Positions 17,695 through 25,985 of a DNA stretch of 64,000 nucleotides are shown here, piece after piece. The notes beneath the pieces are model-generated. The model had not been told where the DNA came from. It saw only the letters and a program-made list of their open reading frames with translations, and made no database searches. The position numbers and the translations under genes are program-made. This stretch comes from Mesorhizobium sp. (GTDB taxonomy: Bacteria > Pseudomonadota > Alphaproteobacteria > Rhizobiales > Rhizobiaceae): positions 34,156 through 98,155 of the forward strand of contig NZ_JANJTZ010000003.1 in NCBI RefSeq assembly GCF_024710845.1. Direction: 5' to 3'. Numbering within the stretch: position 1 is the first letter of the stretch; each line of letters starts with the position of its first letter.

Positions 17695-18225
17695 ATGCCA
17701 ATCTATGCGATCGACGGCAAGAGCCCGGAATTCGAGGACCGCGACAGCAATTTCATCGCCCCCGACGCGACCCTGATCGGCAGTATCGCCATCGGTCGGG
17801 ACGTTTCGATCTGGTTCGGGACGGCCATCCGCGGCGACAACGAGAAAATCACCATCGGCGCGCGCTCCAATGTGCAGGAACATACGATCATGCACACCGA
17901 TCCGGGCTATGCGCTGACGATCGGGGAGGGCTGCACGATCGGCCACCGCGCCATGCTGCACGGCTGCACGATCGGCGACAATTCGCTGGTGGGCATGGGC
18001 GCAATCATCCTCAACGGCGCGAAGATCGGCAAGAACTGTCTGGTGGGCGCGGGTGCGCTGGTGACGGAAGGCAAGGAGTTCCCCGACAATTCGCTGATCG
18101 TCGGGTCGCCCGCCAAGGCCGTGCGCACCCTCGACGACGCGGCCGCGGACCGGCTGAAGGTGTCGGCGCAGCACTATGTCGACAACGGCAGGCGCTTCGT
18201 CAAAGGCCTGAAGAGGGCCGACTAG
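17695..18225 (+). CDS. Gamma-class carbonic anhydrase-like hexapeptide protein
   Basis: A 176-residue left-handed beta-helix protein of the YrdA/PaaY/CaiE type. Hexapeptide repeats run from about residue 20 to 130 (SIAIGRDVSIWFGTAIRGDNEKITIG...). The zinc-ligand histidines are visible in EHTIMHTD and IGHRAMLHGC, so a metal site is plausible. Members are trimeric; some are carbonic anhydrases and many are of unknown activity. The start at 17695 is supported by ACGGAG 5 nt upstream. A 30-bp gap separates it from the membrane protein upstream. Confidence 0.88.
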   Translation: MPIYAIDGKSPEFEDRDSNFIAPDATLIGSIAIGRDVSIWFGTAIRGDNEKITIGARSNVQEHTIMHTDPGYALTIGEGCTIGHRAMLHGCTIGDNSLVGMGAIILNGAKIGKNCLVGAGALVTEGKEFPDNSLIVGSPAKAVRTLDDAAADRLKVSAQHYVDNGRRFVKGLKRAD

Positions 18226-18267
18226 GCGACCCAATCCATACTCAGGCGCGCTACGCCTTTTGCTGCC

Positions 18268-18309
18268 GCCAAAAATGGCGGAGCCGGCCCGGGGACATGG
18301 GCCGGCTCC
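18268..18309 (-). terminator. Probable terminator of the BTLCP gene
   Basis: GGAGCCGGCCC (18280-18290) pairs perfectly with GGGCCGGCTCC (18299-18309). Read on the minus strand it is followed by GCCATTTTTGGC, a short and interrupted U-tract. It sits between two convergent genes and may work in both directions. Confidence 0.55.
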
Positions 18310-18364
18310 TAAACCCGGTCGTTGGGGACGGGGAGGGTGGGGGACTCGACCGGGTTGTCTCCTC

Positions 18365-18970
18365 CTACTTGACGCTGCCGACGGCGACGGCGCGACTGTC
18401 GTTGACAGCCACCCAGACACCGGCGTTCCGTTCGGACTGGCGCTTCAGGTACGTATATTCGGTATCGGTCCAGGCGAGGATCTTCGGCTCGAGATTGTCG
18501 AGGACGAAGTCGCCCAGGCTGGTGCGGACGGTGAGCACGGCGTGCCCGTCGCCGTTTTGCTGACGCACGACCGTGATGAGAAGATTGCCCACCGGAATGC
18601 CGATCGCGACCAACTGGCGCCGCTTTTCGAGCACGTAGTCCTCGCAGTCGCCTTCACCGTCGGGGTAGGACCAGTATTCCTCCTGGCCCCACATCTCCAT
18701 GTCGGTGCGCGGCGCGACCATCGTGTTGACGGCGTTGTTGATGTCGATCATCTGGCCCCAGAGCTTGCGGGTCAGCTCGACCGGCGTCGCCTTGGACGCC
18801 TTCTGGGCGCATTCCCGTGGGACGCGCAGGCAGAGCTCATAATGCCCGATCGGCTGAGTGGTCCGCTCGCCGCCCGGCATGAAGTTCGACGCCGCCACCG
18901 CCGGGTTCCCCAACCCGATCGCGCTTGCCGACACCGCGGCCAGCAACAGGAAAGTCTTCATCGTCCCCAT
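18365..18970 (-). CDS. Transglutaminase-like cysteine peptidase (BTLCP family), exported
   Basis: 201 residues. A signal peptide (about 1-26, ending NPAVAAS) is followed by a BTLCP (Pfam PF06035) domain. The papain/transglutaminase-like catalytic triad is visible: Cys in GDCEDYVLEK, His in GDGHAVLTV and Asp in FVLDNLE. Family members (LapG relatives) act in the periplasm; LapG cleaves adhesins under c-di-GMP control. A double PilZ protein lies just upstream, which fits a c-di-GMP theme, but no LapA/LapD homologue is visible, so the link is inference. The promoter region is unusually AT-rich (19011-19105). Confidence 0.88.
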   Translation of the reverse strand: MGTMKTFLLLAAVSASAIGLGNPAVAASNFMPGGERTTQPIGHYELCLRVPRECAQKASKATPVELTRKLWGQMIDINNAVNTMVAPRTDMEMWGQEEYWSYPDGEGDCEDYVLEKRRQLVAIGIPVGNLLITVVRQQNGDGHAVLTVRTSLGDFVLDNLEPKILAWTDTEYTYLKRQSERNAGVWVAVNDSRAVAVGSVK

Positions 18971-19212
18971 GTCCCCGTCTCCCCGTTCCAGGAGACATTG
19001 ACACGGCCGGATTTATTCGACGCAAAAGAGCGAAGTATAGATTAAGTCTAAATAGGATAGAACAAATATAAAATAAGAAGAGAATTTTACTAAAATTCAA
19101 ATGGTCGGCGCAAGGAATGGATCACCATCAGCTGCGGGCAGCCATTGGGCAGGGATTGCGATGGAGAATTGCCGGCGCGCCCTGGCTAGGCGCGGGTGGC
19201 GTTCGTGAAAAC
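18971..19212. other. AT-rich intergenic region upstream of the BTLCP gene
   Basis: From about 19011 to 19105 the DNA is strikingly A/T-rich (AAATAGGATAG, ACAAATATAAAATAAG and similar) against a GC-rich background. No ORF of note. It probably holds the BTLCP promoter. AT-rich promoter tracts of this kind are typical targets of Ros/MucR repressors in alphaproteobacteria, which is inference here. Confidence 0.6.
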
Positions 19213-19236
19213 AAAAAAGGCCGGGCGAACCCGGCC
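19213..19236 (-). terminator. Intrinsic terminator of the PilZ gene
   Basis: GGCCGGG (19219-19225), loop CGAA, CCCGGCC (19230-19236). On the minus strand the stem is followed by six U residues. It stands about 30 bp past the PilZ stop codon. Confidence 0.85.
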
Positions 19237-19265
19237 TGTCGATCTATGCGGGATGAGGTGTTCGG

Positions 19266-19895
19266 CTAGAGCGAACGGCCGGCGCTGAATTCGGCCTCGA
19301 GCGATTCCGGCCTCTGCACGACGGCGAACTCGATTGCGACGCCGTCCTCGAAATGGCGGACCACCTGTCCGCGCATGGTGCCGAGAGTGACCTGCGTGCC
19401 AAGTGCCGGCCTGACGTCGATCTCGATCGCCGCGCCGGAGAGCGAAAGGTCGATGATGCGGCACTGATACTGGCGGCCGTCTGCAAGCTGCAGGACGCTG
19501 ATCGGGTTGCGCGGCGCGATGCGCTCGTGACGGCGATCCTCGGGCAGGTCGAGCTCATGCTTGTTCGCGAGCCATGTGAGCTGGGCGGCGAGCTTGTCCT
19601 TCTTGCGGTCGGACGCGACGATGGTCATCGCGAACCCGTCTGCCTGGGTGCGGGTCACCACACCTTCGATGCGGCCGATGTGATCGATATAGGCGATGAC
19701 CTTTTCGCCCGGCTGCCCGACCCGATCGGCACGGAGCAGCACGTTGCCGGGCGACATGTCGAGAACCTGGCAGGGATGTTCGGAGCGGTCTTCCAGCATG
19801 AAGCGGCCATAAATCTTGACGCGCACGCGCTGGAAATTGCGCCGCTCGGCCTTCGATGGGGAGAAGTCCATGGCGGCTGACGTCATTGCTGTCAC
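19266..19895 (-). CDS. Tandem PilZ-domain protein (c-di-GMP receptor candidate)
   Basis: A 209-residue soluble protein with two PilZ-like domains. The first (about 15-105) starts ERRNFQRVRV and has the loop DMSPGN, where the last Gly of the consensus D/N-x-S-x-x-G is Asn. The second (about 118-205) has RRHERIAPRN and a perfect DLSLSG. The second domain should bind c-di-GMP; the first may be degenerate. Start alternatives exist (MTAMTSAAM; 19895, 19886 and 19871). It is monocistronic, bounded downstream by a clear terminator. Targets are unknown; motility, polysaccharide or the adjacent BTLCP peptidase are possibilities. Confidence 0.88.
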   Translation of the reverse strand: MTAMTSAAMDFSPSKAERRNFQRVRVKIYGRFMLEDRSEHPCQVLDMSPGNVLLRADRVGQPGEKVIAYIDHIGRIEGVVTRTQADGFAMTIVASDRKKDKLAAQLTWLANKHELDLPEDRRHERIAPRNPISVLQLADGRQYQCRIIDLSLSGAAIEIDVRPALGTQVTLGTMRGQVVRHFEDGVAIEFAVVQRPESLEAEFSAGRSL

Positions 19896-20014
19896 TGGCC
19901 TCGACCACGCTGGGAAACGGTGCGCCTTCGCACACTTTCTGCCAAGACAATAGGTCGAAATAGGTTAATGACGCGTAAGTCCGAGCCTTCTAGTCAGCAT
20001 CAAATGAGGCCGAT

Positions 20015-20656
20015 TCAGTGGTTTTCGCGGCCGCCGTCGAGAACCAGCAGATGGCGGATCCTGCGGCCTCCGGAACCGGGGCGGATGGCTGTGTCGGCGG
20101 CGTCCAGGGACGGGGAGAGCGACGGAACCGGGACCGCCGGCCGGTTGGCCAGGAAAAGCGGCTCGCGCTCCGGATCGACCACGCGCAACGACGTGATCCG
20201 GCACTCGACCACGGGATCCGCGCCGAGCCAGTACGGCCGGTCGGCGGGTGTGATCGCGCCGAGCGAGCGCGGATGATCGACCCCGCCGTCAAGCGGCAGC
20301 AGCAACAGTTCGAAGGCGTTGACGCGGCCGTTGCGGCTGACGCCGTCGAAATTGATCACCACCACGGACTTCGCCAGAAACGCGCCATGTGCGAGACGAG
20401 CGACGACCCGCTCGTCCTTCTGCAGCCAGAGCGACGAGAACGTGAAGCCTTTCAGTTCGCGGCCGAAAGTTGCGCACAGCCGGGTGCCCGCAAGCCGGAA
20501 GACGGCTTCGCCGCGTGCGTCCTTTTCGAGGATGAATGTGTCGGCAAGCAGCGACTTGATGTCGGCCGGCTCGATCTCGGTACGCTTCGGTGCAGGGCGG
20601 CCGCTGCGGAGTCTGTCCCAATACTGGAACAACTCGATCGATCCCTTGAGTTTCAT
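20015..20656 (-). CDS. PAS_5 (DUF1457) domain protein
   Basis: 213 residues belonging to the PAS_5 family common in Rhizobiales. The PAS core runs from about 5 to 130 (FQYWDRLRSGRPAPKRTEIEPADIKSLLADTFIL...), and the C-terminus is Arg/Pro-rich. There is no output domain, so it would act through a partner. The ATG at 20656 (MKLKGSIELF) matches the family start; the frame extends 24 codons upstream without support. It faces the same direction as the PilZ gene. Confidence 0.85.
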   Translation of the reverse strand: MKLKGSIELFQYWDRLRSGRPAPKRTEIEPADIKSLLADTFILEKDARGEAVFRLAGTRLCATFGRELKGFTFSSLWLQKDERVVARLAHGAFLAKSVVVINFDGVSRNGRVNAFELLLLPLDGGVDHPRSLGAITPADRPYWLGADPVVECRITSLRVVDPEREPLFLANRPAVPVPSLSPSLDAADTAIRPGSGGRRIRHLLVLDGGRENH

Positions 20657-20770
20657 CTGCCTGCTCCGCTCGGACTGTTCCTGTATGTGCCATCGGGGAA
20701 CAGCGCCGCGCCCACCGGTGGTCTTCATGCAGGACGTTGCAGGTTGCGTGCCAGCGAAGGGGAATGATTG

Positions 20771-20958
20771 TTAACAGGGCCGGGCCGTTAAGGTTAATTT
20801 TCGGTTATCATTGCCATCTGCGGAGAAAGCTGCGAAAAAGGAAGCACTTCACGAAGACATTGTCTTCACAGCGCTTTTCGCGGCAATGGCCGCAATCGTT
20901 TGGGTGGGCTGGGGGCTCGACCAGGCCGTCCGAGGGCAACCTCGGACGGCTTTTTTCT
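20771..20958 (+). ncRNA. Candidate small RNA or leader with strong terminator, upstream of rhomboid gene
   Basis: A perfect 11-bp stem GCCGTCCGAGG (20925-20935) / CCTCGGACGGC (20940-20950) with loop GCAA is followed by TTTTTTCTT: a textbook plus-strand terminator with no annotated gene ending at it. Upstream, TTAACA (20771-20776) and TTAATT (20794-20799) are 17 bp apart and could be its promoter, giving a transcript from about 20806. A further hairpin GCGGC-AATG-GCCGC lies near 20880. The frame through this region stays open into the rhomboid gene, but its start would be TTG with no ribosome-binding site. The rest of 20657-21023 shows nothing else. Confidence 0.5.
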
Positions 20959-20959
20959 T
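20925..20959 (+). terminator. Intrinsic terminator
   Basis: 11-bp perfect GC-rich stem, GCAA tetraloop and a T-rich tail (TTTTTTCTT). It is located about 70 bp upstream of the rhomboid start, so it ends an independent transcript or attenuates the rhomboid mRNA. Confidence 0.9.
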
Positions 20960-21023
20960 AACCATCCGCGGCAATCTTCGAATGCATTGCTATATGAGTC
21001 GCCGCAGCGAGACGACTCACCTG

Positions 21024-21785
21024 ATGACCCGCGCCGACAATATGGACCAGCAGATCGAAACGCGCGGGCCGCCCCCGCCGGACGTCGCCGGGCGTGAGCC
21101 GGTGTTCAATCTGCCGGCGATCGTAATCGCGTTCGTCGCAGCCTGCGTCGGCATCCATCTCGTCAGGCTCTATCTGCTGTCGCCGCAGCAGGATTACGAA
21201 CTGATCCTCAAGGCGGCGTTCTTCCCGATACGCTACACGGGCGGATACGATCTCGACCTCTATGCCTTCACCAGCCCGTTCACCTCGTCGCTTTTGCATG
21301 CGGGGTGGATGCACCTGGTCCTGAACATGGTCTGGCTGGCGGCATTCGCGTCGCCGCTGGCGACCCGCATCGGCGTCGTGCGTTTCGTCCTGTTCTGGTG
21401 CGTCGCGACGGCCGGGTCGCTGCTGCTCCATTTCGTGGCGCGGCCGGACGACATGGTGCCGGTGATCGGAGCGTCGGGCGCGATCTCCGGGATGATGGGA
21501 GCCGCGGCGCGGTTCGGGTTCCAGGTCGACCGGTCGCAACGCATGCCCGTCTTCGCCGGGCGCAGGCTCAGCCTGATCGAAACCTTCCGCTCGCGGCAGG
21601 CAGTCGTCTTCCTCGTCGTCTGGCTGGGGATCAACTTTGCGACGGGTGCCGGCCTCGATCTCTCCGGCAGCGACGGATCGATCGCCTGGGAGGCTCATAT
21701 CGGCGGCATGCTCACGGGGCTGTTCGGCATTGCCCTGTTCGACAGGGCGCCGCCCCGCGAGGATCGCTCGTCGGTCTTGCAATGA
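21024..21785 (+). CDS. Rhomboid-family intramembrane serine protease
   Basis: About 253 residues, six membrane segments. The catalytic serine lies in GASGAISGMMG and the partner histidine in AHIGGMLTGL; the HAGWMHLVLNM segment in loop 1/TM2 is also characteristic. It would cleave membrane proteins within or near their transmembrane segments; the substrate is unknown. The start is ATG 21024 or ATG 21042 (MDQQIETRG). An upstream frame extension passes through a terminator and is rejected. Confidence 0.9.
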   Translation: MTRADNMDQQIETRGPPPPDVAGREPVFNLPAIVIAFVAACVGIHLVRLYLLSPQQDYELILKAAFFPIRYTGGYDLDLYAFTSPFTSSLLHAGWMHLVLNMVWLAAFASPLATRIGVVRFVLFWCVATAGSLLLHFVARPDDMVPVIGASGAISGMMGAAARFGFQVDRSQRMPVFAGRRLSLIETFRSRQAVVFLVVWLGINFATGAGLDLSGSDGSIAWEAHIGGMLTGLFGIALFDRAPPREDRSSVLQ

Positions 21786-21875
21786 CCCGAATCCGGGCGC
21801 ACCATTCCTCATCCGGTCAGCGCCGTTCACGAGTGCGGGGAGATGGCGCCGACCGTCGTTGACAGGAGGACTGTG

Positions 21876-22307
21876 ATGACGGTGAAAGCTATTCTCGCGG
21901 AAAAAGGTCGCGACGTGATGACGCTCAGGTCGGGCGAGACGATCGAAGGCGCGGTGAAGACGCTGGCGCAGTACAAGATCGGTGCGCTCGTCGTCACCTC
22001 GGCCAACGGCAAGATCGAAGGCATTCTCTCTGAGCGTGACATCGTTCGCGTGTTTGCCGCGGAGGGTGCAGCCGCATTGAAAATGCCGGTTTCCGCCGCG
22101 ATGACGAGCAAGGTGAAAACCTGCAGCGAATCCGCGACGGTCAACGAGGTGATGGAAGTCATGACCCTCGGCCGGTTCCGCCACCTGCCGGTTGAGAAGA
22201 ACGGCGTTCTGGCCGGCATCATCTCGATCGGCGACGTGGTCAAGCGGCGCATCCAGGACATCGAGCGCGAGGCCGAAGAGATCAAGCAATATATCGCGAC
22301 GGTCTGA
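21876..22307 (+). CDS. Tandem CBS-domain protein
   Basis: 143 residues consisting of a CBS pair (Bateman module): VMTLRSGETIEGAVKTLAQYKIGALVV ... SERDIVRVF and MTSKVKTCSESATVNEVMEVMTLGRFRHLPV ... GIISIGDVVKRRI. Such stand-alone modules bind adenosyl nucleotides; the partner is unknown. A strong CAGGAGGA ribosome-binding site (21862-21869) selects the ATG at 21876. It is monocistronic after the rhomboid gene, with a 90-bp gap. Confidence 0.92.
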   Translation: MTVKAILAEKGRDVMTLRSGETIEGAVKTLAQYKIGALVVTSANGKIEGILSERDIVRVFAAEGAAALKMPVSAAMTSKVKTCSESATVNEVMEVMTLGRFRHLPVEKNGVLAGIISIGDVVKRRIQDIEREAEEIKQYIATV

Positions 22308-22416
22308 CCTTCGAAGCGGCCAATCTGGCGCCTCCGCGTAAAATTCGCGCGAGAGTGAAATCCCCTACAGACGGCGCGCGAACAGCGAGGCGTAGTTCTC
22401 CTGTCACGGTGCGGGT

Positions 22417-22435
22417 CCAGCCTCGCGGAGGCTGG
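22417..22435. repeat. Hairpin in leader of SNase-like gene
   Basis: CCAGCCTC-GCG-GAGGCTGG, a perfect 8-bp stem 33 bp before the start of the next gene. It has no T-tract, so it is either a weak terminator of the CBS gene or 5' leader structure. Confidence 0.4.
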
Positions 22436-22467
22436 CGCGCGACGTGCGTGCGGACGGGGAGAGACCG

Positions 22468-23325
22468 ATGCCGAGCAAGCTGATCAAGGGGACGTACCAC
22501 GTCAAGAACCGCTCGCCGGACGGCGATTCGATCGCCTTCCAGGCAAACAACACGGCGAACTGGGACTTCTTCAACTGGAGCCGGAGCTTCCGCAAGCCGA
22601 CGCCGGAGAAGAACCGCCCGATACAGTTGCGCATCGAGGGGATCGACTCGCTCGAGACGCACTACGAAGGCTTCGCCCAGCCGCTGGCGATCGCCAAGTC
22701 GGCGACCGACGCGCTGCTCAGGGCCTTCGGCATTCCCGTCCAGACCTATAATCTGAACTTCACCAAGATCGTCACCGCGGGCGATTCGGTCGAGGGTGCG
22801 ATCATCGCGGCGGATGTCGACGGCTACGATAGGCCGATCGCCTATGCGCTGCTCGGGGACCACGGGCTCGCCGACGGGGCGGAACTGCCCGCGCTGACGG
22901 ACGCGATGGTGGAACTGACGATCAACTACAAGCTCGCCGCCGACGGACTGGTCTATCCGACCTTCTACACCACCACCAACGAGACTGGGCTGGCCGCGAT
23001 CTCGCGGGCGGCGGCCGCCGCGATCGAGGACCGGCGCGGCATATGGGCCTTCGACCGCAGCCTCGGCTTCCAGTTCTGGGGGCCGCGCACCATCCTGGAA
23101 GAGGCGGTCATCCTGCCCAAACTGTTCCGGCGGCTGGTCAATTTCTGCGAGGAGAGCGACGATATGGCCAAGCTCGGCGTCTGGCTGGCCGGCAAGCGCG
23201 ACCCGTTCACGGTGATCTCGACCGGGCAGCGCTTCCAGAAGCTCAGCGATCTCGTCTTCGTCAACGGCCGCGAGGTCGGGCTGAAATTCGATCCGCTCGA
23301 CGTGATGTTCCGCCCGACGTCGTAG
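22468..23325 (+). CDS. Staphylococcal nuclease-like (TNase) domain protein
   Basis: 285 residues. The N-terminal half carries an SNase-like OB fold: VKNRSPDGDSIAFQA, then LRIEGIDSLETHY, corresponding to the DGDT and R-x-x-GID-x-x-E metal/active-site strands. The later arginine and glutamate positions are hard to confirm. There is no signal peptide, unlike the second SNase-like protein at 28139, so it would be cytoplasmic. The C-terminal 130 residues (WGPRTILEEAVILPKLFRRLVNF...) look specific to this subgroup. The ATG at 22468 follows GGGGAGAG. Confidence 0.75.
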   Translation: MPSKLIKGTYHVKNRSPDGDSIAFQANNTANWDFFNWSRSFRKPTPEKNRPIQLRIEGIDSLETHYEGFAQPLAIAKSATDALLRAFGIPVQTYNLNFTKIVTAGDSVEGAIIAADVDGYDRPIAYALLGDHGLADGAELPALTDAMVELTINYKLAADGLVYPTFYTTTNETGLAAISRAAAAAIEDRRGIWAFDRSLGFQFWGPRTILEEAVILPKLFRRLVNFCEESDDMAKLGVWLAGKRDPFTVISTGQRFQKLSDLVFVNGREVGLKFDPLDVMFRPTS

Positions 23326-23391
23326 AGGCTTCCATCCGCGCCTTTCCCGGTCTAGGAAGCGGGCTTCTGCCATCCGGATCGCACGACGCCA

Positions 23392-24891
23392 ATGTCCATT
23401 ATCGATACCCGCATTCCCGAAGCCAGACGGTTCATCCCGGGCGCCACCGGCGACTGGGAGGTGATCATCGGCCTCGAAGTGCATGCCCAGGTCACGTCGC
23501 AGTCGAAGCTGTTCTCCGGCGCCTCGACCAAGTTCGGCGCAGAGCCCAACGCCAATGTCAGCCTGGTCGACGCGGCGATGCCGGGCATGCTGCCCGTCAT
23601 CAACGAGGAATGCGTCAAGCAGGCGATCCGCTCGGGCCTCGGCCTGAAGGCGCAGATCAACCTGAAGTCAGTGTTCGACCGCAAGAACTACTTCTATCCG
23701 GACCTGCCGCAGGGCTACCAGATCTCACAGTACAAGCAGCCGATCGTCGGCGAGGGCAAGATCATGATCTCGGTCGGGCCGGACCGCGAGGGCAAGTTCG
23801 AGGAGATCGAGGTCGGCATCGAGCGCCTGCACCTGGAGCAGGACGCCGGCAAGTCGATGCACGACCAGCACCCGACCATGTCCTATGTCGATCTCAATCG
23901 CTCGGGCGTCGCGCTCATGGAAATCGTCTCCAAGCCCGACATGCGCTCGGCCGACGAAGCGAAGGCCTATGTCACCAAGCTCAGGACCATCCTGCGCTAT
24001 CTCGGCACCTGCGACGGCAACATGGACGAGGGGTCGCTGCGCGCCGATGTGAACGTGTCGGTGCGCAAGCCCGGCGGCGAGTTCGGCACGCGCTGCGAAA
24101 TCAAGAACGTCAACTCGATCCGTTTCATCGGCCAGGCGATCGACTACGAGGCGCGCCGCCAGATCGCGATCCTCGAGGATGGCGGCTCGATCGACCAGGA
24201 GACCCGGCTGTTCGACCCGGGCAAGGGTGAGACCCGCTCGATGCGCTCGAAGGAAGAGGCGCATGACTATCGCTACTTCCCGGACCCGGACCTGCTGCCG
24301 CTGGAGTTCGACCAGGCCTATGTCGATGCGCTGGCCGCGCACCTGCCGGAACTGCCGGACGCCAAGCGCGACCGGCTGGTCGGCAAGCTCGGACTGTCGG
24401 TCTATGACGCCTCGATCCTTGTCTCGGAAAAGGCGATCGCCGATTATTTCGAGCAGGTCGCGGACGGCCGCGACGGCAAGACGGCCGCCAATTGGGTCAT
24501 CAACGACCTGCTCGGCCTGTTGAACAAGGCAGGCAAGGGCATTGAAGAGTCTCCCGTTTCGCCGGCCCAGCTTGGCGGGATCATCGACCTGATCAAGGAA
24601 GGCGTCATTTCCGGCAAGATCGCCAAGGACCTGTTCGAGATCGTCTGGAGCGAGGGCGGCGATCCGAAGCAGATCGTCGAGACCCGCGGCATGAAGCAGG
24701 TCACCGACACCGGCGCGATCGAGAAAGCGGTGGACGAGATCATCGCCGCCAATCCGGACAAGGTCGCCCAGGCGCTGGCCAAGCCGACGCTCGCCGGCTG
24801 GTTCGTCGGCCAGGTGATGAAGGCGACCGGCGGCAAGGCCAATCCGCAGGCGGTCAACGACCTCGTCAAGGCGAAGCTCGGCATCGAATAG
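23392..24891 (+). CDS. gatB: Asp-tRNA(Asn)/Glu-tRNA(Gln) amidotransferase subunit B
   Basis: A 499-residue GatB, the subunit that binds mischarged tRNA and phosphorylates the Glu/Asp side chain before amidation. It has the catalytic cradle domain (about 1-300; [35 protein letters not shown]), a helical domain and a C-terminal YqeY-like tail ([22 protein letters not shown]). gatA and gatC are not in the window. Length and motifs are standard. Confidence 0.97.
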   Translation: MSIIDTRIPEARRFIPGATGDWEVIIGLEVHAQVTSQSKLFSGASTKFGAEPNANVSLVDAAMPGMLPVINEECVKQAIRSGLGLKAQINLKSVFDRKNYFYPDLPQGYQISQYKQPIVGEGKIMISVGPDREGKFEEIEVGIERLHLEQDAGKSMHDQHPTMSYVDLNRSGVALMEIVSKPDMRSADEAKAYVTKLRTILRYLGTCDGNMDEGSLRADVNVSVRKPGGEFGTRCEIKNVNSIRFIGQAIDYEARRQIAILEDGGSIDQETRLFDPGKGETRSMRSKEEAHDYRYFPDPDLLPLEFDQAYVDALAAHLPELPDAKRDRLVGKLGLSVYDASILVSEKAIADYFEQVADGRDGKTAANWVINDLLGLLNKAGKGIEESPVSPAQLGGIIDLIKEGVISGKIAKDLFEIVWSEGGDPKQIVETRGMKQVTDTGAIEKAVDEIIAANPDKVAQALAKPTLAGWFVGQVMKATGGKANPQAVNDLVKAKLGIE

Positions 24892-24895
24892 GCCG

Positions 24896-25381
24896 ATGTT
24901 CGTCCGCACCGCCAGCGAGCGCGACCTGCCGGCCGTCAGCCGGCTGATTGGCGAGACGCTGCATGCGACGAACGATGTCTTCTATGGCGCAGACATGGTC
25001 GGGAGCATCGCCCGGGCGCTCTATTCCGTTGCGGCGCTGAAGACCGCGATGCACCGGCCGCATTCGGAGTTCCTGGTGGCGGACGATGGCCAGGCCATCG
25101 CCGGCGTGACCTTCGCGGCCGCCGCCGGCGAGGACGCGCGCGTCGTCGATCTCCTTGGGCTGTTTGTCCGACCGGAGCTCCAGGGCCGCGGCGTGGGCGG
25201 CATGCTGCTGCAGGAACTCGAAGAGTCCTTCTTCGAATCGGAACGCATCCAGATAGAAGTCGATGAGCGCAACCTGCGGGCCGTCGGCTTCCTGGCGAGC
25301 GAAGGATACGAGCCGAGAGGACGGCGGCGCGATGAGGCGTTGCAGGCCACTCTCGTCAGCTTCGATAAATCGCTGGTATGA
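24896..25381 (+). CDS. GNAT-family N-acetyltransferase
   Basis: 161 residues. The acetyl-CoA-binding motif A is LFVRPELQGRGVGGMLLQELEE (Q/R-x-x-G-x-G/A pattern), and the C-terminal beta strand reads VGFLASEGYEPRG. It starts 4 bp after the gatB stop and is probably co-transcribed. The substrate is unknown; the layout resembles the RimI-like subgroup but not closely enough to name. Confidence 0.85.
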   Translation: MFVRTASERDLPAVSRLIGETLHATNDVFYGADMVGSIARALYSVAALKTAMHRPHSEFLVADDGQAIAGVTFAAAAGEDARVVDLLGLFVRPELQGRGVGGMLLQELEESFFESERIQIEVDERNLRAVGFLASEGYEPRGRRRDEALQATLVSFDKSLV

Positions 25382-25435
25382 CTTGCCGCCTGTGACGGCC
25401 TAGACTGCCCGTCGCAACCGCCGGAGGAGACCGTC

Positions 25436-25948
25436 TTGCCAGACCACGCCGCGACCGCACGTATCCGACACATGACCGCTGACGACGTGGAGCAGGTCGC
25501 CGCTCTCATTCACGCGTCCTGGGTTTCAACCTACGGGCCGCTTATGGGCGAAGCAAAGGCCGAGCAGGAATCGGCGAAGAAGCACCAGCCGGCGATGATC
25601 GCGGCCGACATGAAGCGGATGCACTCCGAGAGCTTCGTCGGCGAGGAGGCAAACGGCCGCATCGTCGGCTATGCCTATGCCAAGGTGACGAAAGGCGTTC
25701 TCTGGCTCGACCGGCTGCACGTCGCGCCGGATCACCAGGGCAGCGGGCTCGCGGCGGGCCTGCTGCACGCCGTCATCGTCAACTATATCGGCGAGGGGTC
25801 GATCTCGCTAGAAGTGATCAAGGGCAACGACCGGGCGATCCGCTTCTACGAGCGCGAAGGCTTCATGGTGACCGACGAGCGCGACGCCTGCGGCGGCATC
25901 GGCGGCGTGCCGACGCTGATCATGCGCAAGGCGATCTCGCGCGCCTGA
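25436..25948 (+). CDS. GNAT-family N-acetyltransferase
   Basis: 170 residues with a clear GNAT motif A, LHVAPDHQGSGLAAGLLHAV, and the terminal motif NDRAIRFYEREGF. The start is a TTG at 25436 chosen because GGAGGAG (25423-25429) stands 6-7 nt upstream; the next ATG (MTADDVEQV) would cut the first beta strand. A second GNAT gene lies directly upstream, but the two share little sequence beyond the fold, so this is not a recent duplication. Confidence 0.85.
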   Translation: MPDHAATARIRHMTADDVEQVAALIHASWVSTYGPLMGEAKAEQESAKKHQPAMIAADMKRMHSESFVGEEANGRIVGYAYAKVTKGVLWLDRLHVAPDHQGSGLAAGLLHAVIVNYIGEGSISLEVIKGNDRAIRFYEREGFMVTDERDACGGIGGVPTLIMRKAISRA

Positions 25949-25985
25949 AGGCGCGGCGGCAGAGGATGCCGCCACGCCATGCTCG

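Noticed and set aside
18297..18563. Small plus-strand ORFs opposite the BTLCP gene
   Set aside because: They overlap an intact minus-strand gene with a full catalytic triad and have no family features.
20811..21023. N-terminal extension of the rhomboid protein back to a TTG at 20811
   Set aside because: It would read through a strong intrinsic terminator (20925-20959) and has no ribosome-binding site; the family fold begins after 21024.
24896..25948. Recent duplication of two adjacent GNAT genes
   Set aside because: The two proteins share only the general acetyl-CoA motif and differ in length and sequence elsewhere.
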